Source: Syntrophomonadaceae bacterium (GTDB lineage: Bacteria; Bacillota; Dethiobacteria; DTU022). From it: a stretch of 6,068 nucleotides of DNA. The stretch is taken from contig PXBM01000209.1 of the NCBI GenBank assembly GCA_003566935.1, positions 1 through 6,068 on the forward strand, read 5' to 3'. Shown here piece after piece: positions 1-5,014 of the stretch. Position 1 is the stretch's first letter. Each line of letters starts with the position of its first letter. Under the pieces are notes generated by a model. The model ran no database searches. It was not told the origin of the DNA and was given only the letters and a program-made list of their open reading frames with translations. The position numbers were made by a program, and so were the translations under genes.

Positions 1-47
1 ACAAACAGGATGAACGGCAAGTAAGTATTATTAGGGAGGCAAAGCAG

Positions 48-473
48 GTGGATCACAATAGCAACGCAAAAAAAGTGCTGTTTCTCTGTACCGGCAATTC
101 AGCCCGCAGCCAGATGGCAGAGGGTCTGCTTAAGCATTATGAAAAGGGCAGATTTGAAGTGACAAGCGCTGGTATTGCGCCGACCGGTGTTAACCCGAGT
201 GCCGTAACTGTTATGAAAGAAATTGGCATAGATATAAGTGCTCAAACCTCTGATCAGGTTAGCAGGGAGATGCTTGATCAGGCAGATCTGCTAATTACCC
301 TCTGCGGTGATGCCAGGGAAAGTTGCCCGGTTGTTCCGTCAAAAGTTGAAAAAAGGCACTGGAATCTTGAAGATCCTGCCCGTGCTGAAGGAACTGATGA
401 ACAGATCCTGGCCAAGTTCAGAGAGATCAGGGACCAGATAAAAAAATATGTGGAACAGCTGTTAGAAGAGTAA
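48..473 (+). CDS. arsC: Arsenate reductase, thioredoxin-coupled type (LMW phosphatase fold)
   Basis: Cytoplasmic enzyme that reduces arsenate to arsenite for export. The 141-residue product has the family's usual length. Residues 14-20 (CTGNSAR) form the C-x5-R phosphate-binding loop, with Cys14 as the nucleophile. Cys86 and Cys93 sit in LCGDARESCP with the seven-residue offset of the Cys82/Cys89 redox relay of the S. aureus pI258 enzyme. Asp109 in the following EDP motif fits the general acid of the fold. The two extra cysteines favour arsenate reductase over a plain low-molecular-weight tyrosine phosphatase. The GTG start is supported by AGGGAGG at 33-39, eight bases upstream. The reading frame stays open to the window's left edge, but without ATG, GTG or TTG. 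No promoter is visible in the 47 bases upstream, so it may be the last gene of an operon lying to the left. A terminator follows directly. Confidence 0.93.
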   Translation: MDHNSNAKKVLFLCTGNSARSQMAEGLLKHYEKGRFEVTSAGIAPTGVNPSAVTVMKEIGIDISAQTSDQVSREMLDQADLLITLCGDARESCPVVPSKVEKRHWNLEDPARAEGTDEQILAKFREIRDQIKKYVEQLLEE

Positions 474-492
474 AAAACTGAAATAACAAAGT

Positions 493-536
493 AAAACCCG
501 GGCACTTAATACACTATATTAATTGCCCGGGTTTTT
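493..536 (+). terminator. Intrinsic terminator after arsC
   Basis: A perfect 12-bp stem pairs 493-504 (AAAACCCGGGCA) with 524-535. After one C/T mismatch it continues for five more pairs (506-510 with 518-522), leaving a 7-nt loop. The right arm runs into TTTTT (532-536). It lies 20 bases after the arsC stop and before the next promoter, so it should insulate arsC from the lipid kinase. The A-run on the left arm gives only a short U-tract on the minus strand, so action in that direction would be weak. Confidence 0.93.
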
Positions 537-559
537 GCTGTTATTGAAGCAGTTTCCTG

Positions 560-568
560 TGTTATAAT
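560..568 (+). promoter_or_regulatory. Extended -10 promoter for the lipid kinase gene
   Basis: TGTTATAAT is a perfect extended -10 element (TG at 560-561, TATAAT at 563-568), located between the arsC terminator and the lipid kinase gene. The -35 region is poor. TTATTG (541-546, 16-bp spacer) is the best candidate and matches the consensus weakly, which is common for extended -10 promoters. Transcription would start near 575, giving a 5' leader of about 55 nt before TTG 631. Confidence 0.6.
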
Positions 569-616
569 GAGTTATCCGTTTTGCTAATAGCTAATGAAAA
601 GTGAAATATTGTGGAA

Positions 617-623
617 AAGGAGA
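617..623 (+). promoter_or_regulatory. Ribosome binding site that decides the TTG 631 start
   Basis: AAGGAGA is followed by a 7-base spacer and TTG at 631. The upstream in-frame GTG 601 is preceded by CTAATGAAAA, which has no anti-Shine-Dalgarno match. Confidence 0.75.
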
Positions 624-630
624 CTGCCCT

Positions 631-1557
631 TTGCCTTACACTAAAGTTGCCGCAATAGTTAACCCTGCCTCAGCGAATGGAGCTACTTTTAAACGCTGGC
701 CAGAGATTGCTTCAGCCTTTGAGAATGCAGGCCAGAAGTATGTTTACAGTTTTACAGAAGGGCCTGATCACGCAACTATTTTAGCCCGACAATATCTGCA
801 TCAGGGGTACGAACTTGTTGTATCGGTCGGTGGAGATGGAACGGCAAATGAAGTTGTGAACGGTTTTTTTGAAAAGGGGAAACTTATCTCTACAGATGCA
901 GCTTATGGCTACATATCAACCGGAACCGGCGGTGACCTTGGCCGGACCGTAGGATCGTCAAAAGTTATGGTTGAGGCTGTTAAACACATTGTAAACAATA
1001 CACCCCGCAGGGTTGATCTGGGTAAGGTCAGCTATATAAATAACTCTGGTGAGGACGAAATCCGTTACTTTATAAACGTTGCCGGTCTGGGGATTGACGG
1101 GGATATTGTCGACCGGGTCAATCGGACCAGCAAATTTTTCGGCGGTTTTTTATCTTTCCTGTGGGGAACGCTGGTTTCGGTTGCTCTTTATCGCAATAAA
1201 AAAATGGTGATTACTGTTGACGGGAAGTTGATTTGCGATGAACCGGTAACCACCGTGGTTATAGGCAATGGCTGCTATTTTGGTGGGGGTATGAAAGCGC
1301 TGCCCAACGCAGTAATGGATGATGGATATTTTGATATTGTTATTTTGCATAGCTTATCTAAGCCAAACCTTTTGGCAACCCTGCCCAAAGTGTATAGTGG
1401 TTCTCATCTTAATCATCCCCGCATTACAAGCCTGCGCGGCAGAACCGTAGAAGTATATTCTTCGGAATATGCCTTGCTCAATCTTGATGGGGAACAGCCC
1501 GGCCGGGCACCGGCCAGGATTGAAATACTTCCCGGAGCAATTAACTTTATAGGATAG
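631..1557 (+). CDS. Diacylglycerol kinase-family lipid kinase (DgkB/YegS/BmrU-like)
   Basis: Member of the DAGK catalytic-domain family, which transfers ATP phosphate to diacylglycerol or related lipids at the inner face of the membrane; in Firmicutes this recycles diacylglycerol from lipoteichoic acid synthesis. With TTG 631 as start the product has 308 residues. Motifs in order: VNPAS at 10-14 on the first strand, GGDGT at 67-71 (nucleotide binding), GTGGDLGR at 98-105 where GTxNDFAR is more usual, a FINVAGLGIDG segment, GNGCYFGGGM, DDGYFD at 230-235 and LDGE at 285-288. I chose TTG 631 because AAGGAGA (617-623) lies seven bases upstream and the protein then begins MPYTKVAAIVNP, directly at the first strand. 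The longer GTG 601 start gives 318 residues but has no Shine-Dalgarno site and puts the good site inside the gene. The exact lipid substrate cannot be read from sequence. Confidence 0.88.
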   Translation: MPYTKVAAIVNPASANGATFKRWPEIASAFENAGQKYVYSFTEGPDHATILARQYLHQGYELVVSVGGDGTANEVVNGFFEKGKLISTDAAYGYISTGTGGDLGRTVGSSKVMVEAVKHIVNNTPRRVDLGKVSYINNSGEDEIRYFINVAGLGIDGDIVDRVNRTSKFFGGFLSFLWGTLVSVALYRNKKMVITVDGKLICDEPVTTVVIGNGCYFGGGMKALPNAVMDDGYFDIVILHSLSKPNLLATLPKVYSGSHLNHPRITSLRGRTVEVYSSEYALLNLDGEQPGRAPARIEILPGAINFIG

Positions 1558-1566
1558 AATCGTTTC

Positions 1567-1595
1567 TTGACAGGGTAGAGAGCAAGACTTATTAT
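1567..1595 (+). promoter_or_regulatory. Sigma-A type promoter for thrS
   Basis: A perfect TTGACA (1567-1572), a 17-base spacer and TATTAT (1590-1595, five of six consensus bases) begin nine bases after the lipid kinase stop. Transcription would start near 1602, giving a leader of about 65 nt. That is too short for a T-box riboswitch, which normally takes about 200 nt or more. No terminator hairpin separates the kinase gene from thrS, so some read-through from upstream is possible. Confidence 0.8.
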
Positions 1596-1621
1596 TAATT
1601 TTAATACTGTAGGAATCACAG

Positions 1622-1651
1622 ATGATGGTTAAAAATATAATAACTGAATAA
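1622..1651 (+). other. Possible nine-codon leader peptide before thrS
   Basis: ATG 1622 opens a short frame reading MMVKNIITE, with AGGA (1611-1614) seven bases upstream and a TAA stop at 1649-1651 that shares one base with the thrS Shine-Dalgarno site. It has two AUA isoleucine codons and one threonine codon. A frame this short arises easily by chance, and a single Thr codon is weak support for attenuation. I record it only because of its position. Confidence 0.2.
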
Positions 1652-1667
1652 AGGAGGCGTTGTTCTC

Positions 1668-3575
1668 TTGTCGATAAAAGTGAAACTTGATAACGGAGAA
1701 GAAGCTGTATACCCTGAAGGGACAACCTGTTATGATCTTTACAGGGAGAAAACAGCTGACAATAAAGAATTGCTGGCAGTGCTGGTTGATGGCAAAGAAT
1801 GTGATCTCGGTCAGCCACTTCCCGATAAAAGCAGTGTAGCCCTGGTTGGCTTTGATACACCCCAGGGAGCAGATATTTACCGTCATAGTGCTAGTCACGT
1901 GCTTGCTCATGCCGTAAAAAGACTTTACCCGAATGTAAAACTTGGCATCGGCCCGGCAATTGAAAACGGTTTTTATTACGATTTTGAATTTGAAGAGCCC
2001 ATTTCATCCGATGACTTAAAAACAATCGAAAAAGAAATGAAAAAGATAGTCAAGGAAAGAAACCAGATCAGGCGCCGTGAGATGAGCAGGAAAGAGGCCT
2101 TAGAGCTATTTGAGGAAAGAGATGAACCCTATAAAGTAGAGATGATAAAAGAGCTACCTGAAGATGCTGTCATCAGCTGTTACGAACAAAATGACTTCAT
2201 TGATTTGTGCGCCGGACCGCACCTGCCCCATACCGGGATGGTTAAGGCTTTTAAACTGACCAGCCTGGCCGGTGCTTACTGGCGGGGAAGTGAACATAAC
2301 CCGATGCTTCAGCGTATATACGGCACTGCTTTCCCCACAAAGGAACGCCTGCAGCATTACCTTGATATGCTCGAAGAGGCGAAAAAGAGGGATCATCGCA
2401 AACTGGGCCGTGAGCTTGAACTATTCAGCCTGCATGAGGAAGGTCCCGGATTTCCCTTTCTTCATAACAACGGAAATGTTATCTGGCAGAAGTTAACCGA
2501 TTTTTGGCGAGAAGAACATCGGCGGGCAGGTTACGAGGAAATTAAAACACCTTTAATCTTAAACCGGACCCTGTGGGAGCAATCAGGTCACTGGGATCAC
2601 TTCAGGGAAGACATGTACTTTACAAGTATTGACGAGCAGGATTATGCGGTTAAGCCGATGAACTGCCCCGGAGCGATGCTTGTCTACCGTAACAAGATGC
2701 ACAGCTACCGCGATCTGCCCAGGCGTATTGCCGAAATGGGTATAGTGCACCGCCATGAGCTTTCGGGGACCCTGCATGGGTTGATGCGTGTCCGAAGCTT
2801 TACCCAGGATGATGCCCATATCTTTATGCTTCCCGACCAGGTCGAATCAGAGGTGGCCGGCGTTATTGAGATGATGGATCTCTTTTATTCCGTATTTGGC
2901 TTTGATTACCGGGTCGAACTCAGCACAAGGCCGGAAAAAGCAATGGGCACTGCTGAAATGTGGGATAAAGCGACCGACATCCTTGAAAAAGTACTGGTTG
3001 ATAAGAATATTGATTATCGCTTAAATGAAGGTGACGGCGCTTTTTACGGTCCGAAGATTGACTTTCACCTTGAAGATTGTTTGGGCCGCAGCTGGCAGTG
3101 CGGTACCATTCAGCTTGATTTCCAGATGCCGGAAAAATTCGATCTGACCTATATCGGAGAAGATGGGGATAAACACCGGCCGGTAGTAATCCACCGGGTA
3201 ATATACGGCTCAATGGAAAGGCTGATGGCTCTTTTGATTGAGCATTACGGAGGCGCTTTTCCGACCTGGCTGGCTCCGGTCCAGGTAACAGTAATCCCGG
3301 TAACCGACCGCAGCCATGAATATGCCGGAGAAATTTATGAGCAGCTAAGAAATGCTGGTCTGCGGGTAACCATTGATCAGCGTAATGAAAAAGTTGGTTA
3401 TAAAATAAGGGAAGCCCAGCTGAAAAAAATACCCTACATGCTGGTTGTTGGTGACAAAGAAGTAGAAAGTGTTCAGGTTGCAGTTCGCCATCGTGTTGAA
3501 GGAGACCTTGGAACAGAAAGTCTTGAAACTCTTATTGACCGTGTTAAAAAGGAGATCAGGGAAAAAAGTATTTGA
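1668..3575 (+). CDS. thrS: Threonyl-tRNA synthetase
   Basis: Class II aminoacyl-tRNA synthetase that charges tRNA-Thr with threonine in the cytoplasm and edits mischarged Ser-tRNA-Thr. The 635 residues match the usual full length. Domains in order: TGS (about 1-62); the editing domain (about 63-225) with His73, His77, Cys181 and His185 in the positions expected from the E. coli enzyme; the catalytic core (about 240-530) with motif 2 around HRHE (361-364) and motif 3 ending GSMER (514-518); and the anticodon-binding domain (about 537-635). The threonine-binding zinc ligands are present as Cys333 (MNCPGAM), His384 (DDAHIF) and His509 (VIHRV). The TTG start is backed by AAGGAGG at 1651-1657 and by the N-terminus beginning directly with the TGS strand (MSIKVKLDNGE). 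It has its own promoter and no T-box. Its stop codon lies inside the -35 box of the infC promoter. Confidence 0.98.
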   Translation: MSIKVKLDNGEEAVYPEGTTCYDLYREKTADNKELLAVLVDGKECDLGQPLPDKSSVALVGFDTPQGADIYRHSASHVLAHAVKRLYPNVKLGIGPAIENGFYYDFEFEEPISSDDLKTIEKEMKKIVKERNQIRRREMSRKEALELFEERDEPYKVEMIKELPEDAVISCYEQNDFIDLCAGPHLPHTGMVKAFKLTSLAGAYWRGSEHNPMLQRIYGTAFPTKERLQHYLDMLEEAKKRDHRKLGRELELFSLHEEGPGFPFLHNNGNVIWQKLTDFWREEHRRAGYEEIKTPLILNRTLWEQSGHWDHFREDMYFTSIDEQDYAVKPMNCPGAMLVYRNKMHSYRDLPRRIAEMGIVHRHELSGTLHGLMRVRSFTQDDAHIFMLPDQVESEVAGVIEMMDLFYSVFGFDYRVELSTRPEKAMGTAEMWDKATDILEKVLVDKNIDYRLNEGDGAFYGPKIDFHLEDCLGRSWQCGTIQLDFQMPEKFDLTYIGEDGDKHRPVVIHRVIYGSMERLMALLIEHYGGAFPTWLAPVQVTVIPVTDRSHEYAGEIYEQLRNAGLRVTIDQRNEKVGYKIREAQLKKIPYMLVVGDKEVESVQVAVRHRVEGDLGTESLETLIDRVKKEIREKSI

Positions 3576-3600
3576 CCTGACTGCAATATTCTGATATAGT
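3572..3600 (+). promoter_or_regulatory. Promoter of the infC-rpmI-rplT operon, overlapping the thrS stop
   Basis: TTGACC (3572-3577) is followed by a 17-base spacer and TATAGT (3595-3600), which also carries the extended TG at 3592-3593. Each hexamer has five of six consensus bases. The thrS stop codon TGA (3573-3575) lies inside the -35 box. Transcription would start around 3606-3608, just ahead of the structured leader. Because no terminator separates thrS from infC before this leader, transcripts from the thrS promoter could also enter it. Confidence 0.8.
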
Positions 3601-3698
3601 TACAAATGTAAAAATACGGTTTTTAAAGCAGAAGCCACCGCTTCTCACCCTGAAGCCTGACCGGAGAGCTAACAGGGTTATCCATAAGCAAGCTAAGG

Positions 3699-3740
3699 AT
3701 ATTAAGAGCAGGTGGGATCCGCCTGCTCTTTAATATATTT
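3699..3740 (+). terminator. Attenuator hairpin in the infC leader
   Basis: AAGAGCAGGTGG (3704-3715) pairs with CCGCCTGCTCTT (3719-3730) over 12 positions with a single G-U wobble and a three-base loop. Five more A/T pairs (3699-3703 with 3732-3736) form beyond a bulged T at 3731. The tail is TTTAATATATTT, not an uninterrupted U-tract, so termination may be partial or conditional, as expected of an attenuator. The infC Shine-Dalgarno site lies outside the hairpin, 15 bases further on. Confidence 0.7.
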
Positions 3741-3754
3741 AGAAGAGCAATTTC

Positions 3755-3762
3755 AGGAGGTG
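3755..3762 (+). promoter_or_regulatory. Ribosome binding site that decides the ATT start of infC
   Basis: AGGAGGTG is an eight-base match to the 16S rRNA tail and sits seven bases before ATT 3770. The next conventional start, TTG 3782, would be 19 bases away, which is too far for efficient initiation. Confidence 0.88.
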
Positions 3763-3769
3763 AAATACG

Positions 3770-4282
3770 ATTAGTAAAAATTTGTTCGTGAATGAACAAA
3801 TTAAAGCCAGGGAAGTTCTGGTAGTTGATGCCGATGGGACTCAGCTGGGTGTCATGAAAACGGATGAAGCCTTAAACCTTGCCCAGGAGAAAAAGCTGGA
3901 CCTGGTAAATGTTGCTCCCGGTGCAAAGCCACCTGTTTGCCGCTTGATGGATTACGGTAAACATAAATATGAACAGAGTAAACGGGACCGGGAAGCACGC
4001 AAGAGACAAAAAGTAACAAATGTTAAAGAAGTTAAACTCAGGCCGAATATTGATCAGCATGATTTCGATGTTAAGGCAAAAAGAAGTCGAAAATTCCTGG
4101 AAAACGGGGATAAGGTTAAAGTAACAGTAATGTTCAGGGGAAGAGAAATAACCCACCCCGAAATTGCCCATGGTCTATGTAAAAAATTGGCTGAAGATCT
4201 AGCTGATTGTAGCGTTATCGAAAAGCCTGCCAAGCAGGAAGGGCGTAACATGCTCATGATTTTAGCACCTAAATCACAGTAG
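3770..4282 (+). CDS. infC: Translation initiation factor IF-3 (ATT start)
   Basis: IF3 binds the 30S subunit, keeps it apart from 50S and checks start codon and initiator tRNA pairing. Started at ATT 3770, the product has 170 residues and begins ISKNLFVNEQIKAREV (first residue read as Met), which restores the conserved N-terminus; a start at TTG 3782 would drop four residues and misplace the Shine-Dalgarno site. The N-domain includes APGAKPPVCRLMDYGKHKYE, which contains the family signature (Arg58 to Lys64 and on). A charged linker (about 70-85) follows, then the C-domain with KLRPNIDQHDFD, FLENGDKVKVTVMFRGREITH and a C-terminal MLMILAPK. An AUU start is a known hallmark of infC in E. coli and B. 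subtilis; because IF3 discriminates against it, it allows feedback on IF3's own synthesis. It is the first gene of the operon and lies 18 bases before rpmI. Confidence 0.96.
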   Translation: MSKNLFVNEQIKAREVLVVDADGTQLGVMKTDEALNLAQEKKLDLVNVAPGAKPPVCRLMDYGKHKYEQSKRDREARKRQKVTNVKEVKLRPNIDQHDFDVKAKRSRKFLENGDKVKVTVMFRGREITHPEIAHGLCKKLAEDLADCSVIEKPAKQEGRNMLMILAPKSQ

Positions 4283-4300
4283 AGGAAGGTTGTTTTAGCA

Positions 4301-4492
4301 ATGCCTAAAATGAAGACACACCGCGGTGCGGCAAAGCGGTTTAAAAAGACCGGCACCGGGAAAATTACCCGTTACCGTGCTTTTGCCAGCCACCTTACCG
4401 GCAAAAAAAGTTCAAGCCGTAAAAGAAGGCTGCGTAAATCAACAACGGTAAAGCCTGCCGATGTAAAAAGGGTCAAAATGCAGATACAATAA
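4301..4492 (+). CDS. rpmI: 50S ribosomal protein L35 (bL35)
   Basis: Small, very basic protein of the large ribosomal subunit. It has 63 residues, just under the usual 64-66. The conserved N-terminus PKMKTHRGAAKRFKKTGTGK is complete, followed by the SHLTGKKSSSRKRRLRK block typical of the family. The ATG start has GAGGAAGG (4282-4289) upstream, beginning within the infC stop codon, with an 11-base spacer. Its place between infC and rplT is the standard conserved order, and there is no promoter or terminator on either side, so the three genes share one transcript. Nothing is missing or unusual. Confidence 0.97.
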   Translation: MPKMKTHRGAAKRFKKTGTGKITRYRAFASHLTGKKSSSRKRRLRKSTTVKPADVKRVKMQIQ

Positions 4493-4530
4493 TTATTTAT
4501 AATGACTGGATACTAGGAGGATGATTTATT

Positions 4531-4884
4531 ATGCCTCGCACCAAGAGAGGTACTGTCGCCCGTAAAAGGCGTAAAAAAATATTAAAGCTGGCTAAAGGTT
4601 ATTATGGAGCAAAAAGCAAGCTGTTCAAAATGGCTAACCAGCAGGTTATGAGATCTATGCAGTATGCTTACCGTGATCGCAAGCAGCGGAAAAGAGATTT
4701 CCGCAAACTATGGATCGCGCGGATCAACGCAGCAGCAAGAGCTGACGGAATGTCATACAGCCGCTTTATCAATGGCTTGAAAAAGGCCGACGTTCAGATT
4801 AACCGTAAAGTACTAGCGGACCTGGCTGTTAATGATAAAGCTGCATTCTCCGACTTGGTAGAAGTAGCCAAAGAAAACGCTTAA
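4531..4884 (+). CDS. rplT: 50S ribosomal protein L20 (bL20)
   Basis: Binds 23S rRNA early in assembly of the large subunit, and in Firmicutes and E. coli represses its own operon by binding the leader mRNA. The 117 residues match the family length. The long basic N-terminal extension (about residues 1-58, starting PRTKRGTVARKRRKKILKLAKGYYG) is intact, as is the L20 signature around KRDFRKLWIARINAAAR. The globular C-domain follows, with MSYSRFINGLKKADVQINRKVLADLAV. The ATG start has AGGAGG at 4515-4520 with a 10-base spacer. It is the last gene of the operon, lies 38 bases after rpmI and is followed by a terminator. Its presence downstream of the structured infC leader supports the autoregulatory reading of that leader. 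Confidence 0.98.
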   Translation: MPRTKRGTVARKRRKKILKLAKGYYGAKSKLFKMANQQVMRSMQYAYRDRKQRKRDFRKLWIARINAAARADGMSYSRFINGLKKADVQINRKVLADLAVNDKAAFSDLVEVAKENA

Positions 4885-4908
4885 AAAAAGTAATTATTAG
4901 TAATCCGG

Positions 4909-4976
4909 GACGGTGTTATTTTGCCACATATTCTGTAGAAATTTTATTTGATATGGCAAAAAGATGCCGTCTTTTT
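4909..4976 (+). terminator. Long imperfect hairpin terminator after rplT
   Basis: Positions 4909-4926 pair with 4954-4971 over 18 positions: one A/A mismatch, three G-U wobbles and 14 Watson-Crick pairs. GACGG/CCGTC is at the base and TTTTGCC/GGCAAAA in the upper half. The loop is A/T-rich, about 27 nt. TTTTT (4972-4976) follows immediately. The large loop is unusual for an intrinsic terminator, but the G/C-rich base directly before the U-tract should work. It separates the ribosomal protein operon from the potassium channel gene. Confidence 0.82.
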
Positions 4977-5014
4977 ATGCTTAAGGTGAATTCTCCCTAT
5001 TGGAGATGAGTTTA

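Larger units (their letters stand above)
3607..3769 (+). promoter_or_regulatory. Structured 5' leader of infC, probable L20-responsive leader
   Basis: About 165 nt of untranslated leader with three hairpins. Hairpin 1 is AGAAGC (3630-3635), loop CACC, GCTTCT (3640-3645). Hairpin 2 pairs ACCCTG (3647-3652) with CAGGGT (3673-3678), with an inner AGC/GCT pairing. Hairpin 3 is the terminator-like stem at 3699-3736. CCACC plus GCTT (3635-3643) can alternatively pair with 3706-3715, in the left arm of hairpin 3, with one bulged A, so an antiterminator/terminator switch is possible. It is established that in Bacillus subtilis L20 represses infC-rpmI-rplT through a leader at this position. That this leader binds L20 is inferred from position and fold, not shown by a covariance search. 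Confidence 0.72.

Noticed and set aside
594..644. Small ATG frame of 16 codons overlapping the start of the lipid kinase
   Set aside because: No Shine-Dalgarno site precedes it and it overlaps the kinase's own ribosome binding site and start. Most likely chance.
1354..1860. Minus-strand open frame of 168 codons spanning the end of the lipid kinase gene, the thrS promoter and the start of thrS
   Set aside because: It crosses two well-supported genes and the promoter between them. The translation has low-complexity, cysteine-rich shadow character and resembles no family I know.
4948..4978. Candidate promoter TTGATA (4948-4953) with TTTTAT (4973-4978) for the potassium channel gene
   Set aside because: The 19-base spacer and poor -10 box, together with its position inside the terminator stem and U-tract, make it no better than background for A/T-rich DNA.
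4885..5014. A cyclic-di-AMP (ydaO-type) riboswitch before the potassium channel gene
   Set aside because: Such riboswitches do control potassium transporters, but the 130-base interval is largely taken up by the rplT terminator and I see no ydaO-like conserved blocks.
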